Position numbers and translations under genes: made by a program | Source: Catenulispora pinisilvae | GTDB lineage: Bacteria > Actinomycetota > Actinomycetes > Streptomycetales > Catenulisporaceae | Reading direction: 5' to 3' | NCBI RefSeq assembly: GCF_015356865.1 | Contig: NZ_JAAFZA010000029.1 | Coordinates: 1-64,000, forward strand | Length of the DNA stretch: 64,000 nt | Notes under the pieces: generated by a model | The model's database searches: none | What the model was told of the DNA's origin: nothing | What the model saw: only the letters and a program-made list of their open reading frames with translations | Shown here: positions 42,642 to 51,839 of the stretch, one piece after another | How the letters are laid out: the number at the start of each line of letters is the position of its first letter | Position numbering within the stretch: the stretch's first letter is position 1

Positions 42642-43142
42642 CTAGAAGGAACCGAAGTAGCGATCCCACCAGGTTGGTGGGAATGAGGGGCTCATCTTGC
42701 GGAGGTGGCTCGGCCCGTAGTAACGACTCGTGAGCAATTCCTCGGGAACGACGACATACCCCGAGTCGGCGAGGGCTTGTTCTACTTTTGCCAGGTCGCC
42801 CGCGTCCAGCTCGCCTTCGGCTTGTGCGTGGGCGGTACCGAGGAAAGCCCCCGGATTCTCCGCGGCTACAAAGGCCAGAGATCCGAATTTGCTGATCGAC
42901 ACAATGATCCGTGTTTCGCGAACCGTCGCTTCGGCGGGCACCTCGACGCGGGCGTATTCGCTGGAGTCCTGTATCTCCGTGTCGGTAGCGCAGCGCGTTT
43001 CAAAGCTGACATCCAGGCCGTGAACCAGTGCGGCGAAAGACTCGACCATCGCCGTGGGGTTGTAACCCCGGGGGGATACGAGCCAATCCGGGTCGTCCAG
43101 CCGCTTCAGCAGATCGTTGAGGTCCACGTCGCTTCCCGTCAT
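42642..43142 (-). CDS. Putative immunity protein of the adjacent HINT-EndoU-like toxin
   Basis: This 166-residue protein has no signal peptide or membrane segment, fits a cytoplasmic acidic protein, and matches no family I can name. Its start lies 6 bp after the toxin stop on the same strand, the usual position of an immunity gene in polymorphic toxin systems. It ends in PPTWWDRYFGSF, and the middle has EVPAEATVRETRIIVSISKFGSLAFVAAEN. The immunity role is inference from position and size only. No ribosome site is strong, suggesting translational coupling to the toxin. Confidence 0.55.
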   Translation of the reverse strand: MTGSDVDLNDLLKRLDDPDWLVSPRGYNPTAMVESFAALVHGLDVSFETRCATDTEIQDSSEYARVEVPAEATVRETRIIVSISKFGSLAFVAAENPGAFLGTAHAQAEGELDAGDLAKVEQALADSGYVVVPEELLTSRYYGPSHLRKMSPSFPPTWWDRYFGSF

Positions 43143-43148
43143 GCGATA

Positions 43149-45626
43149 TCAGGGCCGTTGTAGAGTTCCGATAGGAAATGCCGTGAGCACTTTATCGGTG
43201 AGCGGTTCGAAGCGCACGTCGATCTTCACTGGGACGCCCTTCACGGTCACGGTCCCGATCACGTCTTGTACAGCGGGATCTCCCCTATGGGTCAGTCCGG
43301 TTTTCGGTGCCCATTTAGCAGACCCCGTCTTCCATGTTCGGGCGCTGTTGGGGTCTGTGAGGACGTCTGCTACCGCATTCAGGATATCGTCATCCGTCCA
43401 ACTCTGGGGAAAGGGGTCCTGCGGGTTTCCCTGACTGTTGATGCCTCCTGGATAGCGATGGCCGGCCAGAATGTGATTCGACACCCCATCTCCGAGTACC
43501 TGACGCCCGAGGCCTTGGCCGCCACAGTTGTGGACGAGGACCGGCGTATCGCCCGCCACGACGTAGTACGTGTGCAGCCCGTCAATCGTCAGGTCGTAGG
43601 TGACGATCGGCCCGACGTGTGAGCGGACGCCCCGGACCGTCGCCTGCGTACCCGCGCTGCTCTGCAGCCGGTCGCCGCTTCTCAGCGCACCGGCGTCGAC
43701 GAACCCGCCGGTGCCGGCGTCGTAGTACGGATGGTTCGCGGTCCCGGTGACGGTGCCCCCGCCGCCCGGCGTGTTCGAGCCCACGAGCACGTCGACGAAA
43801 TCGGTGTCCGTCGTGGTGACGTGCACCTGGTCGACGCGGTGGACTTCGGTCCCGCCGCCGGGCCGGGCGTTCTCGATCAGGTCCCCGGCGTGAACGTCGG
43901 CGATCGGCTCGGTGCCGCCGTCGGCCATCAGGACCCTGGTGGATCCCGAGAAGCTGTGTTCCGGGCAGGGCGAATAGGCGCTGCTGCCGATCAGGGCCGC
44001 ATTGGCGAAGGCGCTCGCCGCCTGGGTGGCATTCTGTAGCGCCAAATTCGAGAGCCGGATGATCGGTTTCCCGGTCGCCCCGAGCGCGGGGTTGCCCTGC
44101 GCGTCTACCGGGGCGACGGCATACGTGGGGTTGCCGTTGGCGTCCACGAGGACCGGCGCGTATTCGAGGTCGAACTGGTTCGCCAGCTTGCCCAGGCCGC
44201 GCTGGGCGAGCAGCTTGGGCAGCGCGGTGATACCGACCGGCGGCCCGACCACCGCTCCGGGCTGAGCCAGCGCCGGTGCCCAGGGCGACGCCGCAGCCAG
44301 CGGTGAGGCCAGCGCCGGCCGCGCGGTGTCGGCACCCTGGTTCGCCGTGGGCATCGGGCTCGCCTGCACGACATGGTCGACCACGACCGGCTTGCCGGCG
44401 ATGTAGGTGGTGGCCTTGGCTCCCTTGTTGATGGCGTTGGTGTAGGCCTGTTGGCCCGGGGGTGCCGTGGTGCCCGCGGGTGGCAGGAGTTGGAGTACCG
44501 CGTAGTTGCCGCTGGGTTCGGGGATCAGGGCGCCGTAGGTCTGGACCGGGTTCACGTTGGCGGCCTGGTCCGCGGACATTCCGGCGATTGCGGCCGGGGG
44601 CAGGTACGTCGCCACCGTGGTCTGGGTGACGGTGAGCGGGGGTGCCGTGCCGGTCTGGGCCGGTCCTGCCTGGGCGCCCGCGGTGCCCGTCGCCCCGGTG
44701 GCGACCGCGTACGTGCCGACCTGTGCCGGGGCCGCCTGGTCGCCGCCGCCGCTGGGCAGTGCCCGGGCCTGCGGGGTCGGGGCGAGGACGGATGCTGGGG
44801 CGGACTGGTCGCCGCCGGCGGTGGCCAGGGGGCTGGCGCCGCCGGTCTGGGTGCCCGGGAGCGTGTTCTGGAGGAGTGCGGCGATCTTCGCGACGCACGC
44901 TTGGCGCTCGGCCTTCAGGTTCGTGATCTGGGTCTGGAGCGCCGCCACGGCGGCGTTGTGCTTCTGGATGTCGGCGTTGACCTTTGCCTGGTCGGCGCCG
45001 GCCTGGGCTTGTGCGCTCTGTAGTTGGGTGGTCTGTGCGGTGAGGGCGTTGAACTGGCTTTGCAGGTTCGCCTGTTGTGCTTCGAGGTTCGCCTTCTCCT
45101 GGTTGTACGCGGCCAGTTGGCTTGCTTGGGCCGGGAGCCGGAACTGGTGCGGTTCGCCGTTGTGGGTGGCGATGGCGGTGTTGAGGGCGTCGGCTTGGCC
45201 GTTGAGGGTGTTGGTCCGCGCTTGGGTGCTCGCGAACTGCGCGTCCAGGTTGGCCTCGCGTGTCTGTACGTCGGCCGCGCGTGTCTCAAGCGGGCCTTCT
45301 TCGGCCTTGGCCGCGCTTGCCTCCGCTGTGACGGCCTGCGCGTCGGCCTGGTACTTCGCCGCGATCGCCTGAGCCTCGGGCTCGGCCGTGGCGATCAGTG
45401 GCGCCGGCATATCAGGGGTCGGGGTCGGGGTCAGCCCGGAGTTGTCGTCGGTGGCCAGCCCGGCCGCGGTCGCGGTGGCCGAGACCGGCTGCGCGAGCGG
45501 AACAGTCGGGCCGGACGTGGCCTGCGCGGGTCCGGCGAAGGTCACCAGGCCCAGTGCGGCGGTGGCGAGCACCGCGACGGAGCGGCGCCGCAGCGAACCG
45601 CGGTCGGTAGCGGTGGAAACAGCCAC
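43149..45626 (-). CDS. Secreted polymorphic toxin: coiled coil, HINT pretoxin domain, EndoU-like C-terminus
   Basis: The 825-residue protein has a Sec-type signal peptide (LRRRSVAVLATAALGLVTFAGPAQA, cut near residue 36), a long Ala/Gln-rich coiled coil (about 75-245), and a Thr/Pro/Ala-rich middle. A HINT autoprocessing domain (about 554-701) starts at SFSGSTRVLMADGGTEPI and ends with TPVLVHNC. The last 124 residues are the toxin part: SNHILAGHRYPGG, PFPQSWTDDDILNAVADVLTDP and a final FEPLTDKVLTAFPIG fit the EndoU/BECR-fold RNase family. The likely path is secretion, HINT release and RNA cleavage in a target. It follows the PknH-sensor-like gene by 2 bp and precedes the putative immunity gene by 6 bp. 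Confidence 0.82.
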   Translation of the reverse strand: MAVSTATDRGSLRRRSVAVLATAALGLVTFAGPAQATSGPTVPLAQPVSATATAAGLATDDNSGLTPTPTPDMPAPLIATAEPEAQAIAAKYQADAQAVTAEASAAKAEEGPLETRAADVQTREANLDAQFASTQARTNTLNGQADALNTAIATHNGEPHQFRLPAQASQLAAYNQEKANLEAQQANLQSQFNALTAQTTQLQSAQAQAGADQAKVNADIQKHNAAVAALQTQITNLKAERQACVAKIAALLQNTLPGTQTGGASPLATAGGDQSAPASVLAPTPQARALPSGGGDQAAPAQVGTYAVATGATGTAGAQAGPAQTGTAPPLTVTQTTVATYLPPAAIAGMSADQAANVNPVQTYGALIPEPSGNYAVLQLLPPAGTTAPPGQQAYTNAINKGAKATTYIAGKPVVVDHVVQASPMPTANQGADTARPALASPLAAASPWAPALAQPGAVVGPPVGITALPKLLAQRGLGKLANQFDLEYAPVLVDANGNPTYAVAPVDAQGNPALGATGKPIIRLSNLALQNATQAASAFANAALIGSSAYSPCPEHSFSGSTRVLMADGGTEPIADVHAGDLIENARPGGGTEVHRVDQVHVTTTDTDFVDVLVGSNTPGGGGTVTGTANHPYYDAGTGGFVDAGALRSGDRLQSSAGTQATVRGVRSHVGPIVTYDLTIDGLHTYYVVAGDTPVLVHNCGGQGLGRQVLGDGVSNHILAGHRYPGGINSQGNPQDPFPQSWTDDDILNAVADVLTDPNSARTWKTGSAKWAPKTGLTHRGDPAVQDVIGTVTVKGVPVKIDVRFEPLTDKVLTAFPIGTLQRP

Positions 45627-45628
45627 GG

Positions 45629-46540
45629 CTACCCGCCCAACCGAGCCGTGAACTGCCCGGCGACCTGCGCCGCCGCCGACCCGCCGGCCCCGCCCTCACA
45701 CACCGCGACCTGCACCACGTCCTTGCCCTTGAGCCGGGCCTGCCGGTAGCACGCCCACCCGCCGCCGGACTCCTGCGTGGCGGTCCAGACTAGGGTGTCC
45801 GAGGTAGCCGTGCCGACGCTGTAGTCCCACTTCACCGGGCTCTGATTCGGGTCGGTCCGGGTGGCCGACGGGCAGCCCTTCACGCCGTCGCCGAGCTTGC
45901 CGAACACGCTCGTGGCCTGGTCCGCGCTGCCGTAGACGCCGACGGTCTGGGTCACGGTGTAGTCCCCGGACCCGGCAGAGTCCTCATACGTCGTGGACAG
46001 GAAGACAGTCCAGCCCGACGTATAGCCGGACGCGGTCGCCGGTCCCACGGCCACCGCGCACAACGCCGGATCGGCGGTCAGCGCGGCCGGCGGCTGGTCG
46101 GTCTGGGGGCCGGCGATCACCGTCGTCCCGATCGCCTTGCTGACCTCGTCCGGCGTCAACACCGCGGCCTGAACCGTGCCCGGGACGACGTGCAGGGGGC
46201 TGGCCGCGGGCGGCGCCGCCTTGCTCGTCGGCCACATCGCCCAGGTCACGCCGCCGGCGGCGACCAGCAGGACGGCGAGTGCGATGACCAGGACCGCCCG
46301 GCGAGACGGCCTCGGCGCGGATTGCCCTGGAAGCTGAGGCTGCCCCGGCGGCTGCATCGGAGGCTGCGGCAAGGGCCGCACCAGAGTCGACCCGGCCTGC
46401 GACTGCAACCCCGGCTGCGACTGCAACCCCGGCTGCGACTGTGGCGGCGCCGTACCCACCGACGCCGGCCCCGGGACTCTCAATTGCATGGTCGGCTGAT
46501 TCGCCGAGGACTTGCGCGGCACCGTCGTTCCCACCCTCAC
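45629..46540 (-). CDS. Membrane-anchored protein with PknH-sensor-like extracellular domain
   Basis: The 303-residue protein has a Pro/Gln-rich cytoplasmic N-terminus with GLQSQPGLQSQ repeats, one membrane segment (about 82-105, AVLVIALAVLLVAAGGVTWAMW), and an exported domain with four cysteines. That domain (LTPDEVSKAIGTTV, LCAVAVGPATASGYTSGWTVF, KLGDGVKGCPSATRTDP, GGWACYRQARLKGKDVVQVAVCEGG) resembles the PknH C-terminal sensor fold but lacks a kinase. It is 2 bp upstream of the toxin gene, so it belongs to that operon. The start GTG at 46540 is uncertain. Function in the cassette is not known. Confidence 0.75.
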   Translation of the reverse strand: MRVGTTVPRKSSANQPTMQLRVPGPASVGTAPPQSQPGLQSQPGLQSQAGSTLVRPLPQPPMQPPGQPQLPGQSAPRPSRRAVLVIALAVLLVAAGGVTWAMWPTSKAAPPAASPLHVVPGTVQAAVLTPDEVSKAIGTTVIAGPQTDQPPAALTADPALCAVAVGPATASGYTSGWTVFLSTTYEDSAGSGDYTVTQTVGVYGSADQATSVFGKLGDGVKGCPSATRTDPNQSPVKWDYSVGTATSDTLVWTATQESGGGWACYRQARLKGKDVVQVAVCEGGAGGSAAAQVAGQFTARLGG

Positions 46541-46603
46541 CCGTCGAGGTTCACCAGCGACTCACGGTGTTGAGTCTGAACACTGGTGTACATGACGGGC
46601 GGG

Positions 46604-46632
46604 AGGAGGGGTCCTGCGTCGGGACCCCTCCT
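46604..46632 (-). terminator. Hairpin after the EF-G-like gene
   Basis: AGGAGGGGTCC (46604-46614) pairs with GGACCCCTCCT (46622-46632), and the stem extends outward past one mismatch. It lies just beyond the minus-strand stop of the EF-G-like gene. Confidence 0.7.
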
Positions 46633-46664
46633 GCCGTGTTAGGACCTTGCGTTCTTCGGTGCCC

Positions 46665-48854
46665 TCACGCCTCCTGCTCGACCTCGGCCTTCACCTTCGT
46701 CGCCAGCTGCGGCGGCATCGGCTCGTGCCCCAGGTAGCTCCGGGTGAACGTCCCGGTGCCGTGCGACAGCGAGCGCAGCTCGATCGCGTAGCGGCCGATC
46801 TCCACCTCCGGGGCGTCGGCCCGGATCACCGTGCGGCCGTTCTCGCCGGGCTCCGAGCCCGACACCCGGCCGCGCCGCGAGGACAGGTCGCCCATGACCG
46901 CGCCCACGTACTCGTCGGCGACCTGGATCTCCAGGCTGTCGACCGGCTCCAGCAGCAGGACGCTGGTCTTGGCCGCGGCGTCGCGCAGGGCCAGGGCGCC
47001 GGCGGTCTGGAAGGCCATGTCGCTGGAGTCCACCGAGTGCGCCTTGCCGTCGTAGAGGGTGACGCGCAGGTCGATCATCGGGTAGCCGGCCGCGACGCCG
47101 CGCTCCATCTGTGCCCGCACGCCCTTCTCCACCGAGGGGATGTAGTTGCGGGGCACCGCGCCGCCGACCACCTTGTCGACGAACTCGAAGCCGCTGCCGG
47201 ACGGGAGCGGCTCGACCTCGATGTCGCAGATCGCGTACTGGCCGTGGCCGCCGGACTGTTTGACGTGCCGGCCGTGGCCCTTGGCGGCGCCGCCGAAGGT
47301 CTCGCGCAGCGAGATCCGGTGCGAGACGGTGTCCACGGCCACGCCGAACTTGTTCTTCAGCCGGTCCAGGACCAGGTCCATGTGCGCCTCGCCCATGCAC
47401 CACAGCACCAGCTGCCGGGTCTCCGGGTTCATCTCCAGGCGCAGCGTGGCGTCCTCGGCGACCAGCCGGGACAGCGACTGCGACAGCTTGTCCTCGTCGC
47501 TCTTGGCGTGTGCGCGGATCGCGACCGGCAGCAGCGGGTCCGGCATCAGCCACTGCTCGATCAGCATCGGATCGTCCTTGCTGGACAGCGTGTCGCCGCT
47601 CTCGGCGTGCAGCAGCTTGGCCACCGCGACGATGTCGCCGGCGATCCCGGCGTCGATGCCGCGCTGCACCTTGCCCAGCGGGCAGGACAGCGCGCCGACC
47701 CGCTCGTCGATGTCGTGGTCGGCGTGGCCGCGGGCCTCCTGGCCATGGCCGGAGACGTGGACCGGCAGGTCCGGGCGCAGCGTGCCGGAGAACACCCGGA
47801 CCAGGCTGATCCGCCCGACGTAGGGGTCGGTGGAGGTCTTCACCACCTCGGCCACCAGCGGCCCGTCGGGGTCGCAGGTCAGCGGGCCCTTCGGCTTGCC
47901 CTCCGGCGAGCTGGCCGGCGGCACCTCGTGCTCCAGCGGCGAGGGGAAGGCCTTGGTCATCAGCTCCAGCAGCTCGATCGAGCCCAGTGCCGGCGGAGCG
48001 GCGACCGCCCCCGAGGCGATCGCCGAGTAGGGCAGCACCGGATAGAAGGACCCGCGCGCGACCGCCTTCTCCAGGTCGTCGATCAGCACCTCGGTGTCCA
48101 GTTCCTCACCGCCGAGGTAGCGGTCCATGAGGGTCTCGTCCTCGCTCTCGGCGATGATCCCCTCGATCAGGGCGTTGCGGGCGTTCTCCACGCCCTCGCG
48201 GTGCGCCTCCTCGGCGTCGCGCTCGGTGCGCTCGCCCTCGGAGTAGTCGTAGATCCTCTGGGTCAGCAGCCCGATGACCCCGCCGACGTGTTCCTCGTCG
48301 TCCAGCAGCGGCAGGTACAGCGGCTGCACCCCGTCGCCGAAGATGCGCTGGCAGATCAGCACCATCTCGTCGAAGTCGGCGCGGGCCGAGTCCAGCTTGG
48401 TGACGACCACGGCGCGCGGCATCCCGACCGCCGCGCACTCCTCCCACAGCAGCCGCGTCGAGCCGTCGACTCCGTCAGCGGCCGACACGACGAACAGCGC
48501 GGCGTCCGCCGCCCGCAGTCCGGCGCGCAGGTCGCCCACGAAGTCGGCGTAGCCCGGGGCGTCCAGCAGGTTGACCTTCACACCCTGGAACTCCACCGGG
48601 GCCAGGGCCAGCGCCACCGAGCGCTGCTGCCGCTGTTCGACCTCGTCGAAGTCGGTGACGGTGGTGCCCTCCTCGACCCGGCCGGGCCGGCTCACCGCGC
48701 CCGTGGCCGCCAGCAGGGACTCGGCCAGTGTGGTCTTGCCGGCTCCGGTGTGCCCGACGAGCACCACGTTCCGGATCTGCTCGGGCCCGGAGGGCGTCGG
48801 CACCCTGCCGGCGGCCCCGGCGTGGCCGCCCTGTCCGCCTGATTTGTCTGCCAT
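46665..48854 (-). CDS. Elongation factor G-like GTPase
   Basis: The 729-residue protein has EF-G architecture with a G domain: P-loop GHTGAGKTTL, switch-type DAPGYADFVGDL, and TKLDSARADFDEM in place of NKxD. Domains II-V follow, including LVRVFSGTLRPD, MGEAHMDLVLDRLKNKFGV and the C-terminal GDLSSRRGRVSGSEP. An N-terminal Gly-rich extension precedes the P-loop. It is the second-type EF-G paralogue found near pgsA in Streptomyces, thought to act on ribosomes outside normal translocation. GGAG lies eight bases before the ATG at 48854. Confidence 0.9.
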   Translation of the reverse strand: MADKSGGQGGHAGAAGRVPTPSGPEQIRNVVLVGHTGAGKTTLAESLLAATGAVSRPGRVEEGTTVTDFDEVEQRQQRSVALALAPVEFQGVKVNLLDAPGYADFVGDLRAGLRAADAALFVVSAADGVDGSTRLLWEECAAVGMPRAVVVTKLDSARADFDEMVLICQRIFGDGVQPLYLPLLDDEEHVGGVIGLLTQRIYDYSEGERTERDAEEAHREGVENARNALIEGIIAESEDETLMDRYLGGEELDTEVLIDDLEKAVARGSFYPVLPYSAIASGAVAAPPALGSIELLELMTKAFPSPLEHEVPPASSPEGKPKGPLTCDPDGPLVAEVVKTSTDPYVGRISLVRVFSGTLRPDLPVHVSGHGQEARGHADHDIDERVGALSCPLGKVQRGIDAGIAGDIVAVAKLLHAESGDTLSSKDDPMLIEQWLMPDPLLPVAIRAHAKSDEDKLSQSLSRLVAEDATLRLEMNPETRQLVLWCMGEAHMDLVLDRLKNKFGVAVDTVSHRISLRETFGGAAKGHGRHVKQSGGHGQYAICDIEVEPLPSGSGFEFVDKVVGGAVPRNYIPSVEKGVRAQMERGVAAGYPMIDLRVTLYDGKAHSVDSSDMAFQTAGALALRDAAAKTSVLLLEPVDSLEIQVADEYVGAVMGDLSSRRGRVSGSEPGENGRTVIRADAPEVEIGRYAIELRSLSHGTGTFTRSYLGHEPMPPQLATKVKAEVEQEA

Positions 48855-49063
48855 CGAGCGTGCTCCTTTTCCTGGGTCAGGGCGGCTCGTCACCGAGCCG
48901 GAGCCGATCTTGTCATGACACGGGGGCAACGGTTGTACCAGCTGTACATACTTCGTTACCCGGCTGTTCCTTGCAGCCAACTCCTATATCGGACAGGCCA
49001 CAAGGGGGCGAGGCCCGAGTGGTTCACACGGTGTTCACGAGGTCGCGGCGCATCGGGTCGCAG

Positions 49064-49138
49064 CTCACGAGGTCTGGGCTCACAAGGTCTGGGCTCACGA
49101 GGTCTGGGCTCACGAGGTCTGGGCTCACGAGGTCGCGC
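49064..49138. repeat. Tandem repeat of a 15-bp unit, five copies
   Basis: CTCACGAGGTCTGGG begins at 49064 and recurs at 49079 (one base changed), 49094, 49109 and 49124 (last copy divergent at its end). It lies between the EF-G-like gene's upstream region and the 3' end of the GntR gene, outside any real coding frame. Confidence 0.9.
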
Positions 49139-49145
49139 GGGCCCC

Positions 49146-49826
49146 TCACGGAATCCGGCGCAGCGTGGTCGCGCCGATCTCCTCGGACACCACGGTCTCG
49201 GCCCGGTCCGGGTTCCCCTCCGCGACCGCCGCGATCAGGGCCGCGTGCGCACGGTGCCCCAGGTTCTCGTCGGCCCGGCCCAGCCGCTTGACCATCTCCA
49301 CCAGGCCCTCCCGCAGGGTCGGGACGAACTGCTCGAACAAGGCGGTCAGCACCGGGTTCCCGGCCGCGGCCACGAGCGCCGTGTGCAGGGCGACGTCGGC
49401 GTCGACGAACTCCTCGTGGGACCTGCGCGCGGCGCGGGTCCGGCGCTCCAGCGCGGCTTCGAGCGTGGCGACGTCGGCCTCGGTGCGGCGCTCGGCGGCC
49501 AGCCGCGCGGCCCGGGTCTCGATCATCATCCGGACCTCGTAGAGGTCGGCGACCGAGGCTTTGCGCAGGTGGTCGGCCAGATCGGTCCGGGACTCCACGG
49601 CCAGCACGAACACCCCGGCCCCCTGTCGCGGCTGGAGCAGCCCCTCGCCGGCCAGGGCCCGGATCGCCTCGCGGACCGTGGAGCGGCCGACGCCCAGCGA
49701 GGCGGCCAGCGTGGTCTCGCCGGGCAGTTTGGTGCCGACCGGCCAGGCCCCGCCGGTGATCTGCTCGCGCAGCTGTTCGGCGGCCTGCTCCACGAGCGGG
49801 CTGGGCTGGATCGATCGCAGGCTCAC
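49146..49826 (-). CDS. GntR/FadR-family transcriptional regulator
   Basis: The 226-residue protein has a GntR winged helix (residues 8-75: LVEQAAEQLREQITGGAWPVGTKLPGETTLAASLGVGRSTVREAIRALAGEGLLQPRQGAGVFV) and an all-helical FCD domain (DLYEVRMMIETRAARLAAERR, HEEFVDADVALHTALVAAAGNP). This marks the FadR subfamily, which binds organic-acid ligands. It is divergent from leuA, with TTGTACCA in the 80-bp intergenic region, so it may regulate leuA or itself. Ligand unknown. Confidence 0.88.
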   Translation of the reverse strand: MSLRSIQPSPLVEQAAEQLREQITGGAWPVGTKLPGETTLAASLGVGRSTVREAIRALAGEGLLQPRQGAGVFVLAVESRTDLADHLRKASVADLYEVRMMIETRAARLAAERRTEADVATLEAALERRTRAARRSHEEFVDADVALHTALVAAAGNPVLTALFEQFVPTLREGLVEMVKRLGRADENLGHRAHAALIAAVAEGNPDRAETVVSEEIGATTLRRIP

Positions 49827-49907
49827 GGCCCCAGTTGTACCACCGGCGCGGCGGTGCTCAGCAACTCAGGTGCTCAGCTTGTCTGAGGAGTGCTACCGTT
49901 CGGGGGC

Positions 49908-51692
49908 ATGACGACCCGAGCCCTGACCCCGCCGTGGAATCCCCAGCAGCCCAGCCAGATGCCCTCGCATCGCTACCGGAGCGTCTTCGACCGGGTGGAC
50001 GTCCCGCTCGCCGCGAAGACACAGCCCGCGCGCACCTGGCCCGACAACCGCTTCACCGCCGCGCCGCTGTGGGTCCCGGTGGACCTGCGGGACGGCAACC
50101 AGGCGCTGGCCGAGCCGATGGACACCGAGCGCAAGGCCCGGATGTTCGGCCTGTTCCTGCTGATGGGCTACAAGGAGATCGAGGTCGCGTATCCCTCGGC
50201 CAGCCAGACGGATTTCGACTTCGTCCGTTCGCTGGCGGCCCGCGACGACCTCCCGGAGGACGTCACCATCTCCGTCTTCACCCCGGCCAAGCCCGAGCTG
50301 ATCGAGCGGACCTTCGCTTCGGTGCGCGGCCTGCCGAACGTGCTGGTCCACCTCTACACCGCGACCGCGCCGGCCTGGCGCGACCTGGTGTTGCGGGGCA
50401 GCCGGGCCGAGGTCAAGGCCTTGATCGAGGACGCCGCGGAACTGGTCGCCAAGCTCGCCGACCAGCGCTCGGGGGCGGGAAACGGTTCGGGTGCCGGCCG
50501 GATGCGCTTCCAGTTCTCCCCTGAGGTGTTCAACCTGACCGAGCCGGACTACGTGCTCGAGGTCTGCGACCGCGTCACCGAGATCTGGGACGCCTGTGCC
50601 GACCGCCCCGTGGTGCACAATCTGCCGGCCACGGTCGAGGTGGCGACGCCGAACATCTACGCCGACCAGATCGAGTACATGAGCCGGAACCTGGCCCGCC
50701 GCGAGGACGTGATCCTGTCCGTGCACCCGCACAACGACCGCGGTACCGGCGTGGCCTGTGCCGAGCTCGCGGTGCTGGCCGGGGCGCAGCGCGTCGAGGG
50801 CTGCCTGTTCGGCAACGGCGAGCGCACCGGCAACGTGGACCTGGTGACGCTGGGGCTCAACCTGCACGCGCAGGGCGTGGACCCGATGATCGACTTCTCC
50901 GACATCGACGCGATCAAGGCCGTGGTCGAGGAGTGCAACCGGATCCCGGTCCACGTGCGGCACCCTTACGGCGGCGACCTCGTCTACACCGCGTTCTCCG
51001 GCACGCACCAGGACGCCATCAACAAGGGCATGGCGCACCACGCCGCCTTGGCCGCCAAGCTGGGAGTGCCGCCGGACCAGGCGCCGTGGGATGTGCCGTA
51101 CCTGCCGATCGATCCGGCGGACGTCGGGCGCGGCTACGTGGGCGTGATCCGGGTCAACAGCCAGTCCGGCAAGGGCGGGATGGCCTATCTGCTGCGCACG
51201 CACTACGGCGTCGACCTGCCGCGCGAGTTCCAGCCGGTGTTCTCGAAGGTCGTGCAGCGGGCCACCGACCAGCACGGTCAGGAGATGGCGCCGAAGGATC
51301 TGTGGGAGCTGTTCCGGGCGACGTATGTGGTGCCGGGGGAGGACGGCCCGTGGCAGCTGACCGAGCCGGCGTTCCAGGAGCTCCCGGAGGGCGGCCACCG
51401 GGTCGGGGCGAGCGTGATCCGCGCCGACGGCAGTGTTATCCCGGTATCCGGCTCAGGGAACGGGCCGCTGTCGGCGCTGATCGTCGCTCTGGCGAAGGCC
51501 GGGATCCGGTTCGAAGTACTCGACTATTCCGAGCACGCGGTGGCTCAGGGCGCCGACGCCGTGGCCGCCTGCTACATCCGGTCCCGGGTGGATGGTCATG
51601 AGGTCTGGGGGGTGGGCCTGAGCACCTCAGTGCTGACGGCGATGGTCCGGGCCGCGGTCTCCGCCCTGAACCAGGCGCTCGACCAGGCCTGA
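49908..51692 (+). CDS. leuA: 2-isopropylmalate synthase
   Basis: The 594-residue enzyme condenses acetyl-CoA with 2-ketoisovalerate, the first committed step to leucine. The barrel shows [15 protein letters not shown], the metal-binding [18 protein letters not shown], and [21 protein letters not shown]. The C-terminal regulatory domain after about residue 450 ([33 protein letters not shown]) binds leucine for feedback control. The ATG at 49908 gives the common actinobacterial N-terminus ([18 protein letters not shown]). It stands alone, not with leuCD. No attenuator leader peptide is visible upstream. Confidence 0.95.
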   Translation: MTTRALTPPWNPQQPSQMPSHRYRSVFDRVDVPLAAKTQPARTWPDNRFTAAPLWVPVDLRDGNQALAEPMDTERKARMFGLFLLMGYKEIEVAYPSASQTDFDFVRSLAARDDLPEDVTISVFTPAKPELIERTFASVRGLPNVLVHLYTATAPAWRDLVLRGSRAEVKALIEDAAELVAKLADQRSGAGNGSGAGRMRFQFSPEVFNLTEPDYVLEVCDRVTEIWDACADRPVVHNLPATVEVATPNIYADQIEYMSRNLARREDVILSVHPHNDRGTGVACAELAVLAGAQRVEGCLFGNGERTGNVDLVTLGLNLHAQGVDPMIDFSDIDAIKAVVEECNRIPVHVRHPYGGDLVYTAFSGTHQDAINKGMAHHAALAAKLGVPPDQAPWDVPYLPIDPADVGRGYVGVIRVNSQSGKGGMAYLLRTHYGVDLPREFQPVFSKVVQRATDQHGQEMAPKDLWELFRATYVVPGEDGPWQLTEPAFQELPEGGHRVGASVIRADGSVIPVSGSGNGPLSALIVALAKAGIRFEVLDYSEHAVAQGADAVAACYIRSRVDGHEVWGVGLSTSVLTAMVRAAVSALNQALDQA

Positions 51693-51712
51693 CGACGGGT
51701 GCGAGGGGGTCG

Positions 51713-51735
51713 GGCCGGGACGGTCCCGCCCGGCC
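51713..51735. terminator. Weak hairpin after leuA
   Basis: GGCCGGG at 51713-51719 pairs with CCCGGCC at 51729-51735 with a 9-nt loop, 20 bp after the leuA stop codon. Confidence 0.45.
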
Positions 51736-51839
51736 ACCGAGGGTAGCCGGAGGCGGCCGGACCCCTATGATGGCCTCGCGGTCGGCTGGCCGCGGGACAG
51801 ACGCCCCACTGACCCCACGTACCCGATTTCAGGACGGTC

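Noticed and set aside
49827-49907. Leucine attenuator before leuA
   Set aside because: The gap is only about 80 bp and contains no leader frame with leucine codons or terminator/antiterminator pair.
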